The position numbers were made by a program, and so were the translations under genes. Of a DNA stretch of 64,000 bases, positions 16,218 to 23,121 are shown in pieces. A model generated the notes under the pieces. That model ran no database searches. It was not told where the DNA came from and was given only the letters and a program-made list of their open reading frames with translations. How positions within the stretch are numbered: position 1 is the stretch's first letter; every line of letters begins with the position of its first letter. The stretch comes from JAHECW01 sp964641415 (GTDB lineage Bacteria; Acidobacteriota; Thermoanaerobaculia; Thermoanaerobaculales; Sulfomarinibacteraceae): assembly GCA_964641415.1 (NCBI GenBank), contig CAZXMW010000014.1, forward strand, positions 8,399-72,398. The letters are read 5' to 3'.

Positions 16218-16766
16218 CTAGGGCTCTCCCAACTTCGACGCCGCGTAGCGCCGCTCGACCGCGGTGATCTTGGCCACCCGGTCGGCGTGCCGGCCCGGGC
16301 CCCACTCGGTGTCGAGCCAGACATCGACGATCTGCCTCGCCAGGGCGTCGCCGATGAGCCCGGCGCCGAGGGTCAACACGTTGGCGTGATTGTGCTCTCG
16401 GCTGTTGCGCGCCGAGGACAGGTCGTAGCACAGGGCCGCGCGAACCCCGGGCACCTTGTTGGCGACCATCGCCGAGCCGATGCCGGCGCCGTCGACGATG
16501 ATGCCCGCACTGCATGAGCCGTCGGCGACCCTCTTCGCGACGGCGTGGGCGAGGTCCGGGTAATCGACCGGGTCGGCGCTCGAGGTCCCGCAGTCGACCA
16601 CCGAGCACCCGCGCGACTCGAGATGCGCCTTGAGCCGCTCCTTGAGCGTGAAGCCGCCGTGGTCGCAGCCGATCGCCACCGCGTCGCCCGGCTCGTCGCC
16701 GGCCCGGTCGAGCACCCGGTCCACCGCGGCCGTCACCAGCCGACGGATCTCCTGCTCGGTGGTCAC
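16218..16766 (-). CDS. RpiB/LacAB-family sugar-phosphate isomerase, microcompartment-associated
   Basis: 182 residues. The fold is seen in IGCDHGGFTLKERLKAHLES, VANKVPGVRAALCYD, REHNHANVLTLG and WGPGRHADRV. His36 (CDH) and His125 (EHNHAN) are kept. At the position of the catalytic Cys66 of E. coli RpiB (ICGTGIG-type loop) the sequence is IIVDGAGIGS, giving Asp92. About 30 residues precede the fold (EQEIRRLVTAAVDRVLDR), a helix like the tags of the other two enzymes. Ribose/ribulose 5-phosphate isomerisation is the family reaction; the altered loop makes the exact substrate uncertain. Confidence 0.88.
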   Translation of the reverse strand: MTTEQEIRRLVTAAVDRVLDRAGDEPGDAVAIGCDHGGFTLKERLKAHLESRGCSVVDCGTSSADPVDYPDLAHAVAKRVADGSCSAGIIVDGAGIGSAMVANKVPGVRAALCYDLSSARNSREHNHANVLTLGAGLIGDALARQIVDVWLDTEWGPGRHADRVAKITAVERRYAASKLGEP

Positions 16767-16770
16767 GGCG

Positions 16771-17406
16771 TCACCATGCCTTCCAGTCGGCGGAGCCGGG
16801 GGCCCTCGGGACGGCCGCCTGGACCGCCACCCGCTCCGGGGGCTCGAGATCGCCGCGTTCGCCGAGCGCCGCCGCCAGCCGGCGACCGCAGTGGTCGAGG
16901 ACCGCGCCGTCGCCGCCGGCCGACGCCATCAATGCGCCGCCCTCGAGAACGGCGACCACGAGCTCGGCAGTCGAACGGCCGTCGGCGCCGAACCAGTCGC
17001 CGACTCGTGTCACGTACGCCCGGTAGATCTCATCGACACGCCGGCGGGCCGGCTCGTGTCCGGCGCCGAGCTCGCCGGCCAGGGCGCCGATCGGCAGGCC
17101 CCACCCCGAGTCGTCGCCGGTCACGCGCTCTCGGTAGGCGCTCGCGAGATTCACAACCCGGCCGGCGGCACCCTCGGACAGCCTCTCGATCGGAACGAGC
17201 AGGTCACGGTCGAGCCGCTCGGCGACCGCGTCGAGAACCGCCAGCAGCAGGTCGTCCTTGGTCGAGAAGAAGTGGTAGAAGCTGCCGCTGGTCGCGTCCG
17301 CGTCCCTGATGATCTCGCTGACCCCGGTGCCGGCATAGCCCTGCCGCCAGAAGAGCTCTCCAGCAGTGGCGACCAGCCGATCCCGGGTTGTCGTTCGTCG
17401 AGCCAC
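16771..17406 (-). CDS. TetR/AcrR-family repressor of the BMC operon
   Basis: 211 residues. The N-terminal helix-turn-helix is clear (TRDRLVATAGELFWRQGY, GVSEIIRDADATSGSFYHFF); the C-terminal ligand domain is divergent. It is the first gene of the operon, 4 bp before the RpiB-like gene. A palindrome TAGAACGGTCTA sits just downstream of a strong promoter upstream of it, so it probably represses its own operon until a ligand, perhaps a sugar phosphate or aldehyde, binds. Confidence 0.88.
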   Translation of the reverse strand: MARRTTTRDRLVATAGELFWRQGYAGTGVSEIIRDADATSGSFYHFFSTKDDLLLAVLDAVAERLDRDLLVPIERLSEGAAGRVVNLASAYRERVTGDDSGWGLPIGALAGELGAGHEPARRRVDEIYRAYVTRVGDWFGADGRSTAELVVAVLEGGALMASAGGDGAVLDHCGRRLAAALGERGDLEPPERVAVQAAVPRAPGSADWKAW

Positions 17407-17436
17407 CTTCGGCCCCCGTGTGTCGTTCCGAATAAC

Positions 17437-17485
17437 TAGAACGGTCTATCTACTCCAGGATAAACTCGACAGGAGTCTCTGTCAA
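17437..17485 (-). promoter_or_regulatory. Sigma70-type promoter and TetR operator of the BMC operon
   Basis: On the minus strand TTGACA (17485-17480) is followed after exactly 17 bp by TATCCT (17462-17457), a strong -35/-10 pair. TAGAACGGTCTA (17448-17437), a palindrome at 10 of 12 positions, lies at the expected transcription start, where a bound TetR dimer would block polymerase. GACAG...CTGTC within the spacer is a second small dyad. The tetR start codon is 30 bp further on. Confidence 0.75.
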
Positions 17486-17635
17486 CCTCCTGGTTCATTC
17501 GAGGGACGAGTGACGACACGACCCTCTTCTGGAGGTATTGCTCTACTGCGGCCAGCATCCGCGAGGAGTGCTCACGATCGGGCGCCTCGGAATCGGACCG
17601 ATTCTCCGGCCGGTGTGCGCCGGGAGCGCTGAGCG

Positions 17636-18991
17636 TCACCCCTCGTGCACCCGCCGGGTGAAGAACATGGTGGCCGCGAGCGCGACGACGAGCAGCACGG
17701 TGCCGCCGAGCAAAGCGTAGTCCTCTGCCTGGAGGATCAGGTAGAGGACGGCGTAGACCGCCGACAGCACGGCGCCGACCACCGCGGCGGTGGTACGGCC
17801 GAGAATCGCGGCGCAGTACAGGGTGTTGAGCCCAACCACCGTCGACGCCGCGAGCAGGTAGGCCGCGGCGAATCCGATGTGTTCGGCGAGGGCGAGGAGA
17901 ACCAGGAAGAACAGCGCCAGAGCCACCCCGATGAGGAGGAACTGGACCAGGCTCAGCCGCACCTCGGTGGCGTACTCGATGAGCCCGAGGGTGAGGAAGC
18001 TCAGGGCGATGAAGAGCAGCCCGTACTTGACGGCTCGGGTCACCAGGTCATACAGCGCCACCGGCTCGAAGAGCCGGACTCCGGCCGTGATCTCGCCGAT
18101 CGCCACCTCGGTGCCGGCAACCCAGACCTGCGGGTACGACCGGTTGAGCAGGGGGATCGTCCACTCGGCCGAAAAACCCTCTTCGGTGACCGTCCGCCCG
18201 GCAGGGAGGACCTCGCCGGAGAAGCTCGGGTGCGGCCAGGTCGAGCGCAGCGACGCCCGCGTGGTCTCGCCGAGGGGCAGGAAGTGCAGGCCGCCGCTAC
18301 CGCGGATGACCATCGGCATCGCGAAATCCAGGGTGTCGCCGAGCACCTCGCCGACCAAGAGGTGGAAGCCCCGCTCGACGAGGCCGTCGACGGTGGTGCC
18401 CGGCCGCGGCTGGAGGTTGCCGCCGTTGAGGTCGAAGCCGTCGACCTCGACGATGCCGCGCGGGTCGGTCAGCCCGAAGGCGACCACCGCCCGGTCGAGG
18501 TGGACGGCCTCGAGCCGGTCCTCGGCGCACAGCGACGCCACCGATTGCCCGATGTCTCGAAAAACACCGGCAACCTCGATCTCGGCGGTGTAGATCTGCA
18601 CCTCGTAGATGCCGCGCCGACGCAGCTCCGGGCTGAGGTCGCCGTCGTAGCTCAGGGTGTCGGGAAGGATCACGGCACGACGCTCTCTGGTCTCCCAGCG
18701 CGAGGTGCGGCGCTTCTCGCCCTCGGGGGTGATGAACTCGTCCCGGACCTCGAAACGTTCGCTGTACGGCACCACCAGGATCGGGCCCGCGAGCCGCTGG
18801 TCGCCGCTCCACGAGGAGGCGATGTCGGCGACCACACCCCGGTACGTCTCGAACCGATCCCGGACCACCGAGCGCACCATGTCGAGGGGAATGAGCATCA
18901 CCAGGGCGAGCAGCGCGACCCCGACCATTCGGGCCGGCCGGCCGAGCTTCGAGATCACGAGCTGCGGAACGGGGCGCGGGTTGGCGGTCAT
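17636..18991 (-). CDS. creD: CreD-family inner membrane protein
   Basis: 451 residues from ATG 18991, with GGAGG 7 nt upstream; the longer frame lacks a start signal. One N-terminal membrane segment (MVGVALLALVMLIPLDMV), a large periplasmic region (AGPILVVPYSER, RRAVILPDTLSYDGDLSPEL, RRGIYEVQIYTAEIEVAG), then five or six C-terminal segments (LLFIALSFLTLGLIEYATEV, TVVGLNTLYCAAILG). This is the CreD layout, linked in enterobacteria to colicin E2 tolerance and envelope stress. No CreBC sensor pair is adjacent. Confidence 0.88.
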   Translation of the reverse strand: MTANPRPVPQLVISKLGRPARMVGVALLALVMLIPLDMVRSVVRDRFETYRGVVADIASSWSGDQRLAGPILVVPYSERFEVRDEFITPEGEKRRTSRWETRERRAVILPDTLSYDGDLSPELRRRGIYEVQIYTAEIEVAGVFRDIGQSVASLCAEDRLEAVHLDRAVVAFGLTDPRGIVEVDGFDLNGGNLQPRPGTTVDGLVERGFHLLVGEVLGDTLDFAMPMVIRGSGGLHFLPLGETTRASLRSTWPHPSFSGEVLPAGRTVTEEGFSAEWTIPLLNRSYPQVWVAGTEVAIGEITAGVRLFEPVALYDLVTRAVKYGLLFIALSFLTLGLIEYATEVRLSLVQFLLIGVALALFFLVLLALAEHIGFAAAYLLAASTVVGLNTLYCAAILGRTTAAVVGAVLSAVYAVLYLILQAEDYALLGGTVLLVVALAATMFFTRRVHEG

Positions 18992-19128
18992 GGCGGCACC
19001 TCCACGGCCCCAGGTTCGCCGCTCGACGCTTCCCAAGCGTGGCCGAACCGTGGCAATCGCCGCTCGCCGTGTGGCGATGTCGTGCCGGCCCCCGACGACC
19101 GCGCTCCGGTCCCGGGTATGCTCGAACC

Positions 19129-19920
19129 ATGAAGTTCGGTCGAGGTCTGTGGTTGGGTACTGCCGCTCTCGTGGTGGCATGCAGCTCGGCGCCGGAGCCC
19201 GAGCTGCCGCCGGCCGAGCGCTTCAACTGGGGCGGGCAGCCGATCCGCTTCGCTCCGGCGCCCGAGGACTGGCGGCGGGAGAAGACCACGGACGGCGGTT
19301 GGCGCGGACTGCGCTTCGTCAAGACGGGCTCGGTAGGCGAGCGCATCCTGATGGCCGAGGCATCCCGCTTCGACGAGCGCGACCGGTGCGCCGAGCTCGA
19401 CGACCTGGTCGCCCGGTGCGCCGAGCTCGAGCGGCGGAGCCTGAGCCGGGAGCTGCCGAAGATGCGATACGACACCAGAAAGCCGCACAACGACTGCGAG
19501 GCGTCGCTCGGTGCTCAGATCAACCAGGCCTTGGACCGGGTTCTCGACGCGGTGCGCCGGGGCGACAATCCGGCCGCCTGCCGCGATCTCGAGATCGCCC
19601 GCGAGCAGGCCGGTTGGATCACGATCTCGCTCGACGACCTCGACCAGGAGGAGCTCGTGGTGTTCCGGACCGGCGATCGGATCCGGGCCGACCAGCTCGA
19701 AGAGGGTCCGCGCAGTCGCTCGAGGGTCGCGGGCGAGCCCGCCGCCCGGCGCGACTACACCTTCGAGCACCGCGGCCACACCTTCATCGGCCGCGAGATC
19801 TTCGTCATGCACAACAACCGGCTCTTCGTCGCCGCGTTCCACGGCCTCGAGGAGAATCTGCCCCTGTTCGACGACATGGTCGGGTCAATCGTGTTCCCGG
19901 CGGGCGCATGCGAGCACTGA
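19129..19920 (+). CDS. Predicted lipoprotein of unknown function
   Basis: 263 residues from ATG 19129, which starts a signal sequence ending in LVVACSS (lipobox). The mature protein contains RFNWGGQPIRFAPAPEDWRR, several Arg/Glu-rich helices and a last portion HRGHTFIGREIFVMHNNRLFV followed by VGSIVFPAGACEH. The ending is of the kind seen in proteins related to PsbP/DcrB. It overlaps the next lipoprotein gene by 13 bp, so the two are co-translated. Function not recognised. Confidence 0.7.
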   Translation: MKFGRGLWLGTAALVVACSSAPEPELPPAERFNWGGQPIRFAPAPEDWRREKTTDGGWRGLRFVKTGSVGERILMAEASRFDERDRCAELDDLVARCAELERRSLSRELPKMRYDTRKPHNDCEASLGAQINQALDRVLDAVRRGDNPAACRDLEIAREQAGWITISLDDLDQEELVVFRTGDRIRADQLEEGPRSRSRVAGEPAARRDYTFEHRGHTFIGREIFVMHNNRLFVAAFHGLEENLPLFDDMVGSIVFPAGACEH

Positions 19921-20645
19921 TCAGCGCCCCGGTGACGCTCGCGATCCTTGCGATGCTCGCCGGGTGCGGCGGTCGAGCACCAGATCCGGTGGTCGTTGAG
20001 ATCGGCGTGCATCGGGTCACCTTCGTCGTACCGGACGGCTTCGTGCACTACGACCACGGCCGGGAGCACCGGCTCGAGCGCACCGAGGGCGATCTCGTGC
20101 TCACCGATCTCGGGCCCGCGACCACGGACGGCTACCGCGCGGCCGTGCTCGAGGCGCGCGATCTGTGGCGGCGCGGCCAATCCGACGATGCCGCGTCGCT
20201 GCTGCGCGATCTCGGTCTGTGGCGGGCGGTCCCCGACGAGAGACAACGGGAGGAGCTGTCACAGGCCGTGCACACGGCCGCCATCGGCTCGCCCACGAGT
20301 CGGGCGGAGGACGCCTTCGACACCCTCCTCGCGCACGTCGACGCACTCCCGCCGCCCGACCTCGATGTCTTGGCCGACGCCGCGCTCGGGGACCTCGATC
20401 ACGGCCCCCGGCGCGACATCGAACGCCGGGAGAAGCTCCGGGTCGACGGTCGCGACGCGCGCCGGATCCTGACCTGGCAGCGGCTGACCCACGATTCGAG
20501 GCGTCGGCACGTCTTCGTCCTCAACCGCGGCCACCTGCTGGTCATCCGGTCCGACGTCGGCCGTGACGAGGTGCTGGGACCGGCGCTCGATGAACTCGTC
20601 CGGTCGTTCTCCTTCGCCCCGACCGACGTGGTCAGCGAGGGCTGA
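19908..20645 (+). CDS. Predicted lipoprotein of unknown function
   Basis: 245 residues from ATG 19908, overlapping the previous gene. The lipobox is LAGCGG (Cys about residue 20). The mature part begins VVVEIGVHRVTFVVPDGFVH and ends HVFVLNRGHLLVIRSDVG...LDELVRSFSF, matching in plan the lipoprotein encoded just upstream (a fold ending in a beta-strand pair and FSF/IVF). The two may be paralogues with different middles. Tail-to-tail overlap of 14 bp with the YCF48-like gene. Function unknown. Confidence 0.65.
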   Translation: MRALISAPVTLAILAMLAGCGGRAPDPVVVEIGVHRVTFVVPDGFVHYDHGREHRLERTEGDLVLTDLGPATTDGYRAAVLEARDLWRRGQSDDAASLLRDLGLWRAVPDERQREELSQAVHTAAIGSPTSRAEDAFDTLLAHVDALPPPDLDVLADAALGDLDHGPRRDIERREKLRVDGRDARRILTWQRLTHDSRRRHVFVLNRGHLLVIRSDVGRDEVLGPALDELVRSFSFAPTDVVSEG

Positions 20646-21660
20646 GCCGGAGCAGCGCCTGCGGCCCGTGCTCGGGCCGTTCGCCCACTGCCCAGCCGTG
20701 CTCGTCGTCGAGGACGTGGACCGTCCGGAGCAGCTCGCCCTCGATCTCGTGATCGATCGTCCACCGCTCGCCTCCATCGGTCGTGCCCAGGATCACCGAC
20801 CTCGAGCTTCCGCGATCGTTGCCCACCGCCCAGCCGCGGTTCGAATCGACGAACTCGACCGCGCACAGCCGCGACCGGACGCCGCTCGCCTGCCGCCGCC
20901 AGCTTGCGCCTCCGTCAGTCGTGTGGAGAATCGTCCCGCTCTCGCCCACGGCCCAGCCGAGGTTCGGACCCACGAAGGTGATTCCGAGGAGATCCGGCTG
21001 ACCCGTCCCCGTCGGCTGGGTGGCCACCCGCCAACTGCCGCCGCCGTCGGCGGTGGCGAAGATCCGGCCGAACGTTCCGGCGACAAAGCCGCGTTCGGGA
21101 TCGATGAAGTGCACGGAGCTGCCCCCGACCTCGCGATCCGCCGTCGCCGGGGCCCAGCTCGCTCCGCCATCGGTGGTTGCGAGAAGGCTGGTGTGGCCGA
21201 CCGCCCAGCCGTGCCGGCCGTCGTCGAGGAAGAAGAGATCGAGCAGATGATCGGTGCTCCGCAGTCCTCGCCACGCTACGTGCCACCGTCGGCCTCGATC
21301 CGCGCTGCGAAGAATGACCCCGTGGCTGCCGGCGATGATCCCGGTGAACCGGTCGAGAAAGACGATGTCCGTCAACCGGAAGCCGTGCTTGGCGCGAACG
21401 AGCCCGCTGGAGAAGCTCCAGGTCCGACCGCCGTCGGCGGTGGCGCCGATGATGCCGCCGTCGATGAAGAAGCTCCCGCCGACGATGAAACCCCTGTCCG
21501 GGTCGATGAAAAAGATGCCGTCGTACTCGGCGCGTGTCGACAGCTGCTCGGCCGTCCAACCCCCGGACAGCTCGCCCCGTCCGTCACCGCATCCGCTGAA
21601 CGCGGCCGAAGCGCAAACGGCGGCGAGGGTCGCGACCAACCTGCACAGCATTCGGCTCAT
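20632..21660 (-). CDS. YCF48/BNR-repeat lipoprotein
   Basis: 342 residues from ATG 21660 with lipobox AFSGC. At least six repeats carry GWAVG or GFIVG with TTDGG.SW (for example GWAVGESGTILHTTDGGASW), the blades of a seven-bladed propeller of the photosystem II assembly factor YCF48 / sialidase-like type. In non-phototrophs these are secreted or periplasmic proteins of unclear, probably structural or ligand-binding, role. It lies downstream of the TauE permease gene by 71 bp. Confidence 0.8.
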   Translation of the reverse strand: MSRMLCRLVATLAAVCASAAFSGCGDGRGELSGGWTAEQLSTRAEYDGIFFIDPDRGFIVGGSFFIDGGIIGATADGGRTWSFSSGLVRAKHGFRLTDIVFLDRFTGIIAGSHGVILRSADRGRRWHVAWRGLRSTDHLLDLFFLDDGRHGWAVGHTSLLATTDGGASWAPATADREVGGSSVHFIDPERGFVAGTFGRIFATADGGGSWRVATQPTGTGQPDLLGITFVGPNLGWAVGESGTILHTTDGGASWRRQASGVRSRLCAVEFVDSNRGWAVGNDRGSSRSVILGTTDGGERWTIDHEIEGELLRTVHVLDDEHGWAVGERPEHGPQALLRLSPR

Positions 21661-21731
21661 GCGTCCTCTCCCGACCTCCAGAATTTGCGCAGCAAATTTA
21701 ACAGGAGGGCGCCGCTGTCGCACCGATGGCG

Positions 21732-22637
21732 TCAGAGGAAATCGACGACGTACTTGACCGCAGTGGCGAGGATGACAAAGCACAGCATGACCTTGATGGC
21801 GCGCGACGGGACGTGCTTCTGGATCCGGGCGCCGCAGTACATGCCGGCCGCGCCGCCGAGCCCGAAGAGCAGCCCGAGAAGCCAATCCGGTCCGACCCCG
21901 AGCCAGCTGAAGAAGGCGACCCCCGCCACCGAGGTCACCAGGGTGCCGAGCAGCGCCGCTCCGGCCACGGTGTAGACCGGAAGCCCGAAGACCGAGACGA
22001 AGAACGGCGCCATGATCGCGCCGCCGCCGATCCCGTAGATCCCGCCGGCGACCCCGACGACGAAGGCCAGAGCGGAGATGCCGGGCGTCGAGAACGAGTA
22101 GCGCTCTCCGGCAAAGTCGAACTCGATGCGGCCGAGGCCCCATCGCCGGACCGAAACCACGGGAAGCCCCTCCTCGGTTCGAGCGGCGACCGCTTGCCGG
22201 AATCGCCCCTCCCCTTGTGTGTCGGCGCCCGGCCGCGCCGCCCGCTGAACCAGCGCGAGCGCCATCCGAACCCCGATCCACAACAGCACACCGGCCGCGA
22301 AGAGCTTGAAGCTCCGCGGGTCCGGCAGGTATCGGATCCGTACCACGGCCCCGATGAGCACACCGGGGAGCGTGGCGACAACCACCACCGCAGCCAGGGG
22401 CCACACCATCCGGCCTTCGCGGATGTAGCGCCAGACCCCGCTCGGGATGGCGACGATGTTGAACAGATGGTTGGTGGCGCTCACCGACGGCGCGGTGTAG
22501 CCGAGCACGCTGATCTGAAAGGGCAGTAACAAAAAGGCGCCGGACACGCCGCCGGTCGAGGTCACGAACGAGATCGCGAAGGCGATGAGAGGCGGCAGCC
22601 ACGGCGCGACGGTGACACCGGAGACCGTGAACTCCAC
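21732..22637 (-). CDS. TauE/SafE-family sulfite or organosulfonate exporter
   Basis: 301 residues with seven to eight membrane segments. The two family repeats are seen in TSTGGVSGAFLLLPFQISV (first half) and VAGGIYGIGGGAIMAPFFVS (second half), each with the Gly-rich loop. A soluble loop of about 50 residues (RAARPGADTQGEGRF...EFDFAGERYSF) separates the halves. The family exports sulfite, sulfoacetate and related anions; the substrate cannot be chosen from sequence. Confidence 0.85.
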   Translation of the reverse strand: MEFTVSGVTVAPWLPPLIAFAISFVTSTGGVSGAFLLLPFQISVLGYTAPSVSATNHLFNIVAIPSGVWRYIREGRMVWPLAAVVVVATLPGVLIGAVVRIRYLPDPRSFKLFAAGVLLWIGVRMALALVQRAARPGADTQGEGRFRQAVAARTEEGLPVVSVRRWGLGRIEFDFAGERYSFSTPGISALAFVVGVAGGIYGIGGGAIMAPFFVSVFGLPVYTVAGAALLGTLVTSVAGVAFFSWLGVGPDWLLGLLFGLGGAAGMYCGARIQKHVPSRAIKVMLCFVILATAVKYVVDFL

Positions 22638-22651
22638 GACGACCGTCCCGA

Positions 22652-22909
22652 TCAGCGCCCGCCCGGCATCCGCTCGAGACCCAATGCCGGATCGCGATTG
22701 ATGGCTTTGTCCGGGTGTGCCGCCGGCATCCGCTCGGCGACCGCGAGCGCCGCCGGCAGCCGGGTCGGCCGGAAGCGGAGCACGAGGGCGTTGAAAACGA
22801 CCCGCCGCCGCCCGCGATCGGTTGCCGGCACGATGGGGCCGCGGACGACCGACCGCCAGCTTCGTCGGAGCATCCCGCCGCCCTGCTGTCCGTCACCCGT
22901 CGTCGCCAC
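22652..22909 (-). pseudogene. Small ORF resembling the leader of a cytochrome b-type protein, probably truncated
   Basis: 85 residues from GTG 22909 with AAGGAGG 4 nt upstream. The segment LRRSWRSVVRGPIVPATDRG, followed by RRVVFNALVLRFRPTRLP, is like the pre-membrane leader of cytochrome b6-type subunits of bc complexes (DR.R..F...L.L.P). The membrane domain that should follow is absent; after a short unrelated tail the gene stops 15 bp before the TauE start. This looks like a remnant, but it may also be a real small protein. Confidence 0.3.
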
Positions 22910-22939
22910 CGGCCCTCCTTCGTGTTCGTTGACCATCAT

Positions 22940-23121
22940 ACTGAGGTTGTGAGGTTGTGAGGTCGTGATGCCATCGCACCGTCGCAAGCGCGCGAAGCCG
23001 CCAAGACGCGGAGGATTCACGATTCACGACACGATCCCACAAGCCGTCCCCACAATGAGCAATTGTCTCAATTTCAATCGAGAAGATTGTCTAGAATCGT
23101 TCCAGCTCGGGAGGGCTCACG
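22940..23121 (+). promoter_or_regulatory. Upstream region of the rubredoxin-GltS / rubrerythrin operon
   Basis: Contains an 8-bp tandem GAGGTTGT repeated about three times (from 22942), a GATTCAC doublet near 23018, and two copies of ATTGTCT (23062-23068 and 23086-23092) 24 bp apart, the first within the near-palindrome TGAGCAATTGTCTCA. The pair lies 30-60 bp before the start codon, where a redox or peroxide regulator could bind. CATCGCA at 22972-22978 recalls the core of the heptad palindromes, but no second half was found. Confidence 0.35.
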
